Assembly: GCA_040403315.1 (NCBI GenBank)
Contig: JBBAKX010000001.1
Coordinates: forward strand, 434,001 to 498,000
Source of the DNA: CAMCXT01 sp040403315
GTDB taxonomy: Bacteria > Bacteroidota > Bacteroidia > M30B66
Length of the DNA: 64,000 nt
Direction of reading: 5' to 3'
Numbering within the stretch: position 1 is the first letter of the stretch; every line of letters begins with the position of its first letter. Shown one piece after another: positions 18,536 to 26,698 of this stretch. Position numbers and translations under genes: made by a program. The notes under the pieces were generated by a model that worked only from the letters and a program-made list of their open reading frames with translations, had not been told where the DNA came from and ran no database searches.

Positions 18536-19585
18536 TTACTTAGCTTCAAATGCCGACCAACCTTGTGCTTTTATGTCATGTTGGCCGCCGCTCTTATCGA
18601 TCATCACAGCACCCTGTGAAGCATCGGTCATGTGACCAATCACAGTAAGTAAAGCACTGTTCTTCAGCTTTTCGTAATCATCTTGCTTCATTGTGAAGAG
18701 CAATTCATAATCCTCGCCACCGCTTAACGCACAAACGGTTGGGTCGAGCCCAAATTCACGCGCCATATTGTAAGTGGTAGGATCAATAGGGATTTTCTCT
18801 TCGTAAAGTGTGCAGCCCACTTGGCTGTTGCCGCATAGATGCAAGATTTCTGAACTCAAACCATCCGAAACATCAATCATCGAGGTTGGTTGAATGCCCG
18901 ATTCTGTAAGGTATTCAATGATGTCTTGACGGGCTTCTGGCTTTAATTGTCTTTCTAAAATATAGTCGTTCCCTTCCAAATCAGGTTGAGCTCCAGGATG
19001 TTCTAAAAACACCGACTTTTCTCTTTCGAGCAGTTGAAGTCCAACGTAAGCGCCTCCTAAATCGCCAGAAACAACAAGCAGATCGCCAACTTGTGCACCA
19101 CTGCGTTTCACTGCTTTGTCTTTCTCAACTGTACCCAAAATGGTGAGGCTTAAAACAAGGCCCGTTCGGGAAGAAGCTGTATCGCCACCTACTAAGTCTA
19201 CTCCGTAAGCTTTACAGGCCATAGCGATGCCTTCATAAATTTGTTCGAGTGCTTCCACCGGGAAACGGTTCGAACAAGCCAATCCAACAGTGAGCTGCTG
19301 TGGCTTTCCATTCATCGCATAGATGTCGGAAAAATTTACAATGGCCGCTTTGTATCCCAAATGTTTCAAGGGTACGTAAGCAAGATCGAAATGCACGCCT
19401 TCGAGCAGCATGTCGGTGCTAACCAAGATGTCGTGGTTTTCGGCAGGCCTGATAACAGCTGCATCGTCGCCAACACCAACAATTGTAGAAGAATTTATTG
19501 TATCAAATCCTTCTGTAAGATGTTTAATCAACCCGAATTCGCCGAGGGTTCCAAGTTCTGTTTTCTTTGCAGGTTGCTCAAGCAT
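18536..19585 (-). CDS. thiL: Thiamine-monophosphate kinase
   Basis: Phosphorylates thiamine monophosphate to the active cofactor thiamine diphosphate with ATP. The 349-residue protein has the PurM/ThiL fold: GVGDDAAVI at the N-terminus (Asp pair binding Mg-ATP), STDMLLEGVHF, VNFSDIYAMNG, VGGDT, then MIDVSDGLSSEI and LSGGEDYELLF. All metal-binding aspartates are present. It lies 2 bp after the dusB stop, so it is the second gene of a dusB-thiL transcript. No other thiamine gene is near. Confidence 0.95.
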   Translation of the reverse strand: MLEQPAKKTELGTLGEFGLIKHLTEGFDTINSSTIVGVGDDAAVIRPAENHDILVSTDMLLEGVHFDLAYVPLKHLGYKAAIVNFSDIYAMNGKPQQLTVGLACSNRFPVEALEQIYEGIAMACKAYGVDLVGGDTASSRTGLVLSLTILGTVEKDKAVKRSGAQVGDLLVVSGDLGGAYVGLQLLEREKSVFLEHPGAQPDLEGNDYILERQLKPEARQDIIEYLTESGIQPTSMIDVSDGLSSEILHLCGNSQVGCTLYEEKIPIDPTTYNMAREFGLDPTVCALSGGEDYELLFTMKQDDYEKLKNSALLTVIGHMTDASQGAVMIDKSGGQHDIKAQGWSAFEAK

Positions 19586-19587
19586 AA

Positions 19588-20586
19588 TCAGGAATTGATT
19601 AAAGATAAATTGGAAAACTGCTCTCGGATTTCGTCCAACACAGCCAGTATTTCATCGTAGCTGTTCATCGTAACTAATTTCATCCGATAGTCTTTGAAAT
19701 GCGGGATTCCTTTGAAGTAATTGGTATAATGGCGGCGCATTTCGATAATTCCCAACACCGGTCCTTTCCATTCGATGGAAGCATTTAGGTGGGTTTTACA
19801 AACACGCACGCGGTCGTCGATGGTAGGTGCTTCAAGGTGCTGCCCTGTTCTCATGAAATGCTTGATTTCATTAAAAATCCAAGGGTAACCAATGCTTGCT
19901 CTTCCGATCATTACGCCGTCTACACCGTATTGGGCTTTCATTTCGAGTGCTTTTTCGGGCGTGTCCACATCACCATTCCCGAAAATCGGAATTTGAATGC
20001 GCGAGTTGTTTTTCACTTCCCCGATGAGGGTCCAATCGGCTGGTCCTTTATACAATTGTGCCCGCGTTCTTCCATGAATGGTGAGCGCTTGGATGCCAAT
20101 GTCTTGAAGCCTTTCGGCCACTTCCTTGATGTTCTTTGTGCTGTCGTCCCAGCCCAGTCGGGTTTTCACCGTAACCGGTAGATGGGTGCACTTCACGATG
20201 GCTTCGGTCATTTTCACCATCTTAGGAATGTCTTGCAACAATGCCGCCCCGGCACCTTTGCAGGCTACGTTTTTCACCGGACAACCGTAGTTGATGTCGA
20301 TCAAATCTGGATTTGCTTGAGCGGCAATTTCAGCTGCTTCACGCATCGATTCAATGTCGCTTCCAAAAAGTTGGATGCCGATCGGGCGTTCGTACTCGAA
20401 GATGTCGAGTTTCTGCTTGCTTTTAGCTGCATCACGAATCAATCCCTCGGAGGAAATGAATTCGGTGTACATCATATCTGCGCCGTACTCTTTGCATACC
20501 AATCGAAATGGAGGATCACTCACATCTTCCATCGGAGCTAGCAAAAGTGGAAATTCACCTAGATCTATCGAGCCTATTTTCGCCAT
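19588..20586 (-). CDS. dusB: tRNA-dihydrouridine synthase (DusB type)
   Basis: FMN-dependent enzyme that reduces uridines in the tRNA D-loop. It has LLLAPMEDVSDPPFR at the N-terminus, DINYGCPVKNVACKGAGAALL with the catalytic Cys, VTVKTRLGWD, IHGRTRAQLYKG and GNGDVDTPEKA (FMN phosphate site). Length is 332 aa from the ATG at 20586. The longer frame upstream is excluded because an exact TATCTTTG box (20603-20610) lies inside it. It forms a transcript with thiL and is divergent from the CPBP protease gene. Confidence 0.94.
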   Translation of the reverse strand: MAKIGSIDLGEFPLLLAPMEDVSDPPFRLVCKEYGADMMYTEFISSEGLIRDAAKSKQKLDIFEYERPIGIQLFGSDIESMREAAEIAAQANPDLIDINYGCPVKNVACKGAGAALLQDIPKMVKMTEAIVKCTHLPVTVKTRLGWDDSTKNIKEVAERLQDIGIQALTIHGRTRAQLYKGPADWTLIGEVKNNSRIQIPIFGNGDVDTPEKALEMKAQYGVDGVMIGRASIGYPWIFNEIKHFMRTGQHLEAPTIDDRVRVCKTHLNASIEWKGPVLGIIEMRRHYTNYFKGIPHFKDYRMKLVTMNSYDEILAVLDEIREQFSNLSLINS

Positions 20587-20602
20587 CGTTTTTAAAAGCC
20601 CG

Positions 20603-20610
20603 CAAAGATA
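20603..20610 (-). promoter_or_regulatory. Minus-7 box of dusB-thiL
   Basis: TATCTTTG on the minus strand, an exact TAnnTTTG, 16 nt before the ATG at 20586. A divergent near-match, CATCTTTG at 20657-20664, serves the plus-strand gene at 20669. Confidence 0.55.
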
Positions 20611-20668
20611 GTCATTAATCAACCATGCATTGAATTTGTGCATGCAAGAGATTTCTCATCTTTGCTAA

Positions 20669-21610
20669 ATGCAATTCAACGATCGTCCTGCGTTAATTCC
20701 TTTCCTTCAAAATGCCTCTGTAAGTATGCAGCTCACTGCAATGCTTTTCATCTGCATCATTAGTGGCGCATTGTTTATGTTTTTGAGTGCTACGCTTGGA
20801 TTAATGATCTGGAATTTGCCCCTCGATGCTATCGGAAATTACAAAAGACATGGCACTGCAGGCATCGAATTTTTGAAGTTTTCACAGCTATTCACATCGA
20901 TTGGTTTGTTCGTTGTTCCCCCTATTTTGTTTACCTATTTAAGCGGAAATCGACCACTTCGATTTTTGAAAATGGATAAATTGCCTGTGCTGGCATTGAG
21001 CCTATCGGCGATTTTACTGATGTGGGTTCAACTGCCGTGGATCAATGCAGTTGGCGCTTGGAACAACAGTATCGTTTTAGATGGCGATCTGGCCGAACTG
21101 TACAACTCGTTGCGCGCGAAAGAAAACGCCGCCACAACCATGATTGAAGCATTTTTGAAAATGAATGGGCCTTTACAACTATTTGCTACTTTTTTCTTGG
21201 TAGCTGTGGTGCCCGCAATTGGCGAAGAAATGCTGTTTCGTGGTGTGTTGCAACCCATGTTTGTGCGCGCATTTAAAAACCAGCATCTTGGCATTTGGCT
21301 TACTGCATTTGTATTTAGTTTTATCCATTTTCAGTTTTTTGGCTTTGTTCCAAGATTACTAATCGGTGTGTTTTTGGGGTATTTGTTTGCGTGGACAGGC
21401 AACTTGTGGTATTCAATTATTGCGCACATGGCCAACAATGGGATTGCGGTTATTGGTTATTACTTTCTACAACACAAAATCGTTGAAACAAGTCCTGACG
21501 CCATCGGAACTACAGAAAACTCTGTCATACAATGGAGTGTATCGATTGTGCTCACGCTTATCGGTATGTATTTTTTCAAAAAGTTTTTCGATAAGTCTGT
21601 CAAGCAATGA
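20669..21610 (+). CDS. CPBP-family intramembrane glutamic protease (CAAX/Abi type)
   Basis: A polytopic membrane protein (313 aa, about eight hydrophobic segments). The three family motifs are present: EExxxR in IGEEMLFRG (Glu186, Glu187, Arg191), FxxxH in FVFSFIHF, and HxxxN in AHMANNG. These define the Rce1/CPBP fold with a Glu-activated water. In bacteria such proteins are linked to bacteriocin self-immunity or membrane-protein processing; the target here is unknown. The ATG lies exactly 4 nt after a CATCTTTG box. It is followed by a membrane oxidase gene 55 bp away. Confidence 0.9.
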   Translation: MQFNDRPALIPFLQNASVSMQLTAMLFICIISGALFMFLSATLGLMIWNLPLDAIGNYKRHGTAGIEFLKFSQLFTSIGLFVVPPILFTYLSGNRPLRFLKMDKLPVLALSLSAILLMWVQLPWINAVGAWNNSIVLDGDLAELYNSLRAKENAATTMIEAFLKMNGPLQLFATFFLVAVVPAIGEEMLFRGVLQPMFVRAFKNQHLGIWLTAFVFSFIHFQFFGFVPRLLIGVFLGYLFAWTGNLWYSIIAHMANNGIAVIGYYFLQHKIVETSPDAIGTTENSVIQWSVSIVLTLIGMYFFKKFFDKSVKQ

Positions 21611-21665
21611 AAAAAAATCAAGCGATTGATCAACCAGTTTCAATTTACCTTACTTAAATTGCGGT

Positions 21666-22889
21666 ATGAAGGTCGATTACATTGCCTTGTCGGTTCCCGT
21701 ATTTTTCATTTTAATTGGAATTGAACTTTTATGGTCTTTTCTCAAAGGACTAAGGTTGTATTCTCTTAGCGATGCCATCACTAATATCTCTTGCGGGATC
21801 GGCCAGCAGCTTACAGGCGCATTTTTCAAAACCTTTTTGTTTGCTGGCTACATCTGGATTTATGATAATCTAAGAATCGCCACCATCGAGCCGGGATTGA
21901 TACAAGGGATTTTGCTTTTTATCGGGGTTGATTTTTTTTACTATTGGTTTCATCGGATGAGTCACGAAATCAATGCTATCTGGGCCACACATATCGTACA
22001 TCATCAAAGCGAAGAATATAACCTAACAGTAGCCTTGCGCCAATCGTGGTTTCAGGCTTTCTTTTCCAACTTTTTTTATTTGCCACTTGCGTGGATAGGC
22101 TTTGATCCAATCACCACGGTGGCTGTGATCGCTTTCAATACGCTTTATCAATTTTGGATTCATACCGAGTTGATCAAGAACATGGGATGGTTTGAATGGA
22201 TTTTCAATACGCCTTCTCACCACCGTGTTCACCATGGAAGCAATCCTGAATACATCGACAAGAACCATGGCGGAACTCTCATCATTTGGGATCGAATTTT
22301 TCAAACCTTTCAAGCTGAAGTAGCACCTCCAGTGTATGGCATCACAACACCTTTAAAAAGCTGGAATCCATTTCACGCCAATGTTCATTATTGGACGGAA
22401 TTGCTTCAAATTTCGGCTCGATCGTCTTCAATGGCCGATAAACTCAAGGTTTTTTTTGCCTCACCCGGCTGGCGACCAGCTGAGCTTGGCGGAAAACAGT
22501 TCCCACAAGCTACAAATAGAGCGTCTTTCAATAAATTTAACGTAGATGTTTCTCCAGCCGAACGCTGGTATGCGCTTTCTCAATTTGCATTATTGCTTGG
22601 TTTTTCATCTTTTCTATTGTTTGAAATTCCTAAAAGCGGAACATCCTTGCTGTGGCCACTTATCTTATGTTGCTTGCTTTCGATTGGAAGTATTGGAGCA
22701 TTCTTAGAAAAAAGGAGCTGGAGTTGGACTACAGAATTTCTTCGCTCGATATTGTTGATTGGGACATCCTTTATTTTACCTCAAGAATTTAGTTATTTAC
22801 TTATTCCTTTTGCAGGCTACAGTGTTGTATCGATGGTATCTTTACTTGTCGCGAAAAGACTTAGTACAGTTTCGGCTAAGAACCCATAA
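21666..22889 (+). CDS. Sterol desaturase / fatty acid hydroxylase-family membrane oxidase
   Basis: A 407-residue integral membrane di-iron oxidase. Histidine motifs are HRMSHE, HIVHHQSEEYN, and HHRVHHGSNPEYIDKNHGG near residues 98-200, in the order seen in alkylglycerol monooxygenase (TMEM195)-like proteins. The C-terminal 100 residues add three or four further hydrophobic segments (residues about 310-400), also a feature of the TMEM195 branch. Substrate is likely a membrane lipid; this is inferred from the family. The start follows a TTAAATTG box by 4 nt. Confidence 0.88.
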   Translation: MKVDYIALSVPVFFILIGIELLWSFLKGLRLYSLSDAITNISCGIGQQLTGAFFKTFLFAGYIWIYDNLRIATIEPGLIQGILLFIGVDFFYYWFHRMSHEINAIWATHIVHHQSEEYNLTVALRQSWFQAFFSNFFYLPLAWIGFDPITTVAVIAFNTLYQFWIHTELIKNMGWFEWIFNTPSHHRVHHGSNPEYIDKNHGGTLIIWDRIFQTFQAEVAPPVYGITTPLKSWNPFHANVHYWTELLQISARSSSMADKLKVFFASPGWRPAELGGKQFPQATNRASFNKFNVDVSPAERWYALSQFALLLGFSSFLLFEIPKSGTSLLWPLILCCLLSIGSIGAFLEKRSWSWTTEFLRSILLIGTSFILPQEFSYLLIPFAGYSVVSMVSLLVAKRLSTVSAKNP

Positions 22890-22989
22890 TTTATTAGGGT
22901 TTCAGCATTTTCGAAATGAACAATCATATAATATTTTATGAAAAAATTAAAGCAACATTCATTATCTAACCGCGTATTAATTATTGATC

Positions 22990-24192
22990 ATGAAAACCCC
23001 ATTAATTCCTAACAATGAATCAGAAAGACTGAAAGCATTAGAGGCTTATCAAATCCTCGATACACTGCCAGAAAGAGAGTTTGATTCTATCACTGAAATT
23101 GCCGCTTACATTTGCCAAACGCCTATTTCTTTGGTCTCTCTGATCGACAAGGATCGCCAATGGTTCAAGTCGAACTATGGATTAGAAACATCCGAAACAC
23201 CTAGAGACGATGCTTTTTGTGCTCATGCTATAAACCATCCTGAAGAGCCATTCATCGTTGAGGACTCTTTTAAAGACGATAGGTTTGCTGATAATCCTCT
23301 TGTAACGGGCGATCCTCATGTTCGTTTTTATGTTGGTGCGCCCTTGGTTACTTCCGAAGGCCATGCAATTGGAACGCTTTGCGTAATCGATCGAGTACCC
23401 CGGCATTTGTCGGAGGCTCAACTTAAAGCCTTGAGTGCTTTGGCTGATCAAGTGATATCGCAGTTGGAATTGAGAAAAAGACTGTTTGAACTTGAGGAGC
23501 TCAGGTTAAAGCTACAAGAGAAAAATAGCGAAACAGAGCGCTTTGCGCACCTAATTTCACACGATCTCAAAGCTCCTTTAAGAAGTTTGGTTTCGCTCAG
23601 TGAATTGATTTTTGAGGAATCGGAAGGCAAACTGAATGAAGTTGCCGAAACGGGCTTAATACATTTGAAATCGAAAGCCGAACACGCTTATCATCTGGTG
23701 CAAGGCATTTTAGATCACTCTATTTCAGGGGGACAAAAAGTGCAGTCGGAGAATATCCTCTTAGCTCCCTTTGTAGAAGAATTGATTAGATTTTGTTCGC
23801 CTCCCGACGATGTTCACGTGATTTCAGATGTTCAGCTTGAACAAGCGAATCTCGATCCTACATTGCTCCATCAGATTCTACAAAACCTGTTGAGCAACGC
23901 AATTAAATACAACGACAAACCTGAGGGGATCATTTATGTAAGGGTTTACAAAGATCTTGAAGATGTGGTGATCGAAGTTCAAGACAATGGGCCCGGAATA
24001 CCGCATCATTATAAAGACAGGATATTTATCATGTTCCAAACGCTTCAAGCAGCAGATCGGTTTGGCGTTAAAGGAACGGGCATCGGTCTAAATACCGTTA
24101 AGAAATTGGTGGAACTTATGCACGGTTCCATTGAGGTTGATACTGAAATAGTCGAAGGAACGATCTTTAGGATTCGTTTGCCTCTGGTGTGA
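22990..24192 (+). CDS. GAF-domain sensor histidine kinase
   Basis: A 400-residue soluble histidine kinase. Residues about 20-165 form a GAF domain of the type found in phytochrome-like kinases (ALEAYQILDTLPEREFDSI, DDAFCAHAI, FYVGAPLVTSEGHAIGTLCVID). A coiled-coil linker (about 155-180) leads to HisKA with phospho-acceptor His191 in LISHDLKAPL. HATPase_c follows with N box (NLLSNAIKYND), D/G1 box (VQDNGPGI) and G2 (GTGIGLNTV). No membrane segment, so it senses a cytosolic signal. No response regulator is adjacent. The ATG at 22990 is preferred over a TTG six bases upstream. Its 3' end overlaps the convergent NDH-2 gene by 26 bp. Confidence 0.9.
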   Translation: MKTPLIPNNESERLKALEAYQILDTLPEREFDSITEIAAYICQTPISLVSLIDKDRQWFKSNYGLETSETPRDDAFCAHAINHPEEPFIVEDSFKDDRFADNPLVTGDPHVRFYVGAPLVTSEGHAIGTLCVIDRVPRHLSEAQLKALSALADQVISQLELRKRLFELEELRLKLQEKNSETERFAHLISHDLKAPLRSLVSLSELIFEESEGKLNEVAETGLIHLKSKAEHAYHLVQGILDHSISGGQKVQSENILLAPFVEELIRFCSPPDDVHVISDVQLEQANLDPTLLHQILQNLLSNAIKYNDKPEGIIYVRVYKDLEDVVIEVQDNGPGIPHHYKDRIFIMFQTLQAADRFGVKGTGIGLNTVKKLVELMHGSIEVDTEIVEGTIFRIRLPLV

Positions 24193-25462
24193 TGTTGTAC
24201 TTTCTAACAATCAACCTCAGAGCTCTTTCATAAGTAAGGTAGCTCCACATCCAATCGATAAAAACAACAACTCGATTTCGGAATCCTACTAAAAGCATCA
24301 AGTGCAAAAACATCCATACCAGCCAAGCTGCAAAACCACCAAAACTGAAGCTTGGTAAGTCAACTACAGCTTTGTTGCGGCCAATTGTAGCCATCGAGCC
24401 TTTGTCGTTGTATCGAAACTTTTGCAAAGACTGTCCTTTCAAACTGTTTTTAAAGTTTGTTGCGAGATTGTTTCCTTGTTGAACTGCAACAGGCGCAACC
24501 ATCGGGTGACCTTTAGGGCGATCCATTGTTATCATTCCAGCCGAATCGCCAATTGCATATACATGGTCAACGCCTATTATTTTATGAAATTCATCTACTT
24601 GGAAACGACTTCCAAGGGTGCACGATTCAGGCAGGCCTGCAATGAGCTTTCCTTTCACACCAGCTGCCCAAACCAACGTATTGCTTCCTAATGCTGAATT
24701 ATCGGAGAGGATCACCACCTCGTTTTTATAGCTACTTACCGAAACTCCAGTTTTTACGATTACCCCCATCTTTTCGAGGTATTGTTTTGCCTTTTCTCCG
24801 GATTGCACGCGCATGCCATTCAGCAAATTGGCACTCGCTTCAACCAGATAGACCTCCATCAAGTTCGGATCTAATTCTGGATAGTCGTGCTTCATCACGG
24901 TGTTTCTAAATTCCGCAAGAGAACCAGCAGTTTCAACCCCTGTAGGTCCGCCGCCTACCACCACAAAGCGAAGGTGTTTTTTTTGGATGTTGATATCTGG
25001 ATTTCTTGTAGCTGCTTCACATTCCTCCAATAAATCGCTGCGTAAATTGAGGGCTTCGGGAATGCTTTTCATAGGCATACTAAGGCGCTCAATTTCTTTG
25101 TTGCCGAAGTAGTTGGTGGTTGAACCGGTGGCCAAAACCAGATGGTCGAATTCTAAAGGACCAACCTCGGTTTCGATAAGTTTACGGTCGGCAACAATCT
25201 GTTTCACTTCTGTGTGCAAAAAGCGAAAATTCTTTTGCCCTCGAAAAATCAATCGAAAAGGGTAGCCAATGGCATCGGCACCTAAACCTCCCGAAGCCAC
25301 TTGGTAAAGCAAAGGCTGGAAGGTGTGGTAATTGTGTTTGTCGACCAGTGTAATTCGAAAAGCAGCTTTTCTGAGGTGTTTGATTAGCTCAATTCCACCA
25401 AATCCACCTCCAATAACCACAATGTGTGGCCAGGATTTCATTTCGGAGGGGTGTAGATTCAT
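24167..25462 (-). CDS. ndh: Type II NADH dehydrogenase (NDH-2)-like FAD oxidoreductase
   Basis: A peripheral membrane flavoprotein (431 aa) that passes electrons from NADH to quinone without pumping protons. It has the FAD-binding GGGFGGIE near residue 20, YHTFQPLLYQVASG next to the flavin (typical NDH-2), the NADH-binding VVVGGGPTGVETAG, and YAIGDSAG for FAD. A hydrophobic C-terminal segment (AAWLVWMFLHLMLLVGF) with flanking basic residues is the membrane anchor seen in this family. The first ATG was used; a second ATG seven codons on is equally possible. It overlaps the histidine kinase gene tail-to-tail. Confidence 0.9.
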   Translation of the reverse strand: MNLHPSEMKSWPHIVVIGGGFGGIELIKHLRKAAFRITLVDKHNYHTFQPLLYQVASGGLGADAIGYPFRLIFRGQKNFRFLHTEVKQIVADRKLIETEVGPLEFDHLVLATGSTTNYFGNKEIERLSMPMKSIPEALNLRSDLLEECEAATRNPDINIQKKHLRFVVVGGGPTGVETAGSLAEFRNTVMKHDYPELDPNLMEVYLVEASANLLNGMRVQSGEKAKQYLEKMGVIVKTGVSVSSYKNEVVILSDNSALGSNTLVWAAGVKGKLIAGLPESCTLGSRFQVDEFHKIIGVDHVYAIGDSAGMITMDRPKGHPMVAPVAVQQGNNLATNFKNSLKGQSLQKFRYNDKGSMATIGRNKAVVDLPSFSFGGFAAWLVWMFLHLMLLVGFRNRVVVFIDWMWSYLTYERALRLIVRKYNITPEANES

Positions 25463-25544
25463 GGTATGATGGTAATGGTATTCTTGTTGGTTTGTGCAGA
25501 AACTTTACGAAGGGAGATGCAGAAATTGCTTGTGGGAATTAAGC

Positions 25545-25572
25545 AAAAAGAAAAAGGTGAAATTGCTTCACC
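25545..25572 (-). terminator. Probable terminator of the Cys-rich copper-protein gene
   Basis: On the minus strand a 6-bp stem (25567-25572 with 25556-25561), 5-nt loop and a T-rich tail. It sits just left of the scaffold gap and is oriented for the minus-strand gene at 25731-26153 on the other side. That supports the view that little or nothing is missing at the gap. Confidence 0.6.
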
Positions 25573-25722
25573 CTTTCAAAATAATACTTTCAAAATANNN
25601 NNNNNNNNNNNNNNNNNNNNNNNNNNNNNNNNNNNNNNNNNNNNNNNNNNNNNNNNNNNNNNNNNNNNNNNNNNNNNNNNNNNNNNNNNNNNNNNNNCTT
25701 TCAAAATAATACTTTCAAAATA
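25573..25722. other. Scaffold gap (100 N) flanked by identical 25-bp sequence
   Basis: The N run is 25598-25697, exactly 100, the usual placeholder length. The 25 bases on its left (25573-25597) and the 25 bases on its right (25698-25722) are identical. They are built from a 14-bp unit beginning CTTTCAAAATAATA repeated nearly twice. Either the two contigs simply overlap by 25 bp and were not merged, or a short tandem repeat collapsed there. No gene is interrupted. Confidence 0.95.
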
Positions 25723-25730
25723 GTTTGTTT

Positions 25731-26153
25731 TTACATCTCATTGCAAAGCTTTGCAGCAGCGCGGCAATCAACCGCACATTTTTTACATTCTGACATATTA
25801 TGTTTTTCGCATTCTGATGCGCACTTTTCGCAGATTTCTGCGCACACTTTACAAATGTCTTTTGCACTCTCGCTATCTAAAGTCATCAACTGACTTGTAG
25901 CTGTGCAAATAGAAATACATTCATTACAAAGCTGAATGCATTTAGCCATTTTTTTAGCATCCATTTTAGAACACATTTTTTCGCAACTTTTACAAGAGGC
26001 AATACATGCGTTACAAGCATCAATGCAAGCTTTATACTTTTCATTCACTAGTGTTGAATTTGTATTTGCTAAATCAATTTTTAATATTGGTTTTGTAGTT
26101 GCTGCCATTGTAATGAAACAAATTGCTGCCATGAAGAGGATTAACTTTTTCAT
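25731..26153 (-). CDS. Exported Cys-rich four-helix-bundle copper-binding protein (Csp/DUF326-like)
   Basis: A 140-residue protein with a Sec-type signal peptide (FMAAICFITMAATT). The mature part holds 19 Cys, mostly in CxxxC/CxxC spacing on predicted helices (KACIDACNACIASC, ICKVCAEICEKC, SECKKCAVDC). This is the pattern of copper storage proteins, where Cys residues line the inside of a four-helix bundle and bind many Cu(I) ions. It would act in the periplasm. Binding of copper is inferred from the family. It is a single gene; a terminator lies beyond the short gap region downstream. Confidence 0.85.
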   Translation of the reverse strand: MKKLILFMAAICFITMAATTKPILKIDLANTNSTLVNEKYKACIDACNACIASCKSCEKMCSKMDAKKMAKCIQLCNECISICTATSQLMTLDSESAKDICKVCAEICEKCASECEKHNMSECKKCAVDCRAAAKLCNEM

Positions 26154-26160
26154 ATTCTAA

Positions 26161-26679
26161 TTTTTAAATATTCGTTTGAGCAAAGTTGCGTTCCTTACAT
26201 TTCAAATCGTTACATATTCCTACAAGACAGTTTCATATTTCACATTTATTGCAAAGTGAGGTTGCTTCATAACAAACAAAGCTGTATAGCCTATTTAACA
26301 TGCATATGAGCTTCAGAAATACCAAGCAATTCGCCGCTTTAAATTAACCGTTTGTTAGGTAAATTCGTTGAATCGACATGAGTTTTGCACGGAATGGGAT
26401 TAAATTCAAAATCTAGTGGATTGCGGAAATTGAAAACGAAGCCATGACAATTAATTTTCCATCGTTAAAACATCAGGTTAAAATAATGAAATAGAGGATT
26501 TATTAAAATCGCTTGGTAAAATTTAATCTTTATGAAAAGCCTGAATTAGCCCATTTCTTCTCATCAGCAGGTCAATTTATTCATTCGATTTATTCACGAT
26601 AATCCAATTATTTTAATTTTAATTTTTTCAAATCTTTATCACGTTCTTTTCTTGAAACACGAATCTAATTTCACTTTGT
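26161..26679. other. Long A+T-rich spacer without a recognised gene
   Basis: About 520 bp without a frame that looks coding on either strand. I see no tRNA, no strong hairpin with T run, and no IS-like inverted ends. It contains short A+T-rich runs only. It may be the remains of a lost gene. A promoter box for the next gene lies at its right end. Confidence 0.5.
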
Positions 26680-26687
26680 TAAATTTG
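26680..26687 (+). promoter_or_regulatory. Minus-7 box of the secreted unknown at 26699
   Basis: TAAATTTG, an exact TAnnTTTG, 11 nt before the ATG at 26699. A TTG at 26652-26654 lies 25 nt further upstream. Confidence 0.5.
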
Positions 26688-26698
26688 CCCAACAAACG

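Noticed and set aside
25573..25722. CRISPR or long tandem array at the gap
   Set aside because: The unit is 14 bp, repeated less than twice on each side, without spacers.
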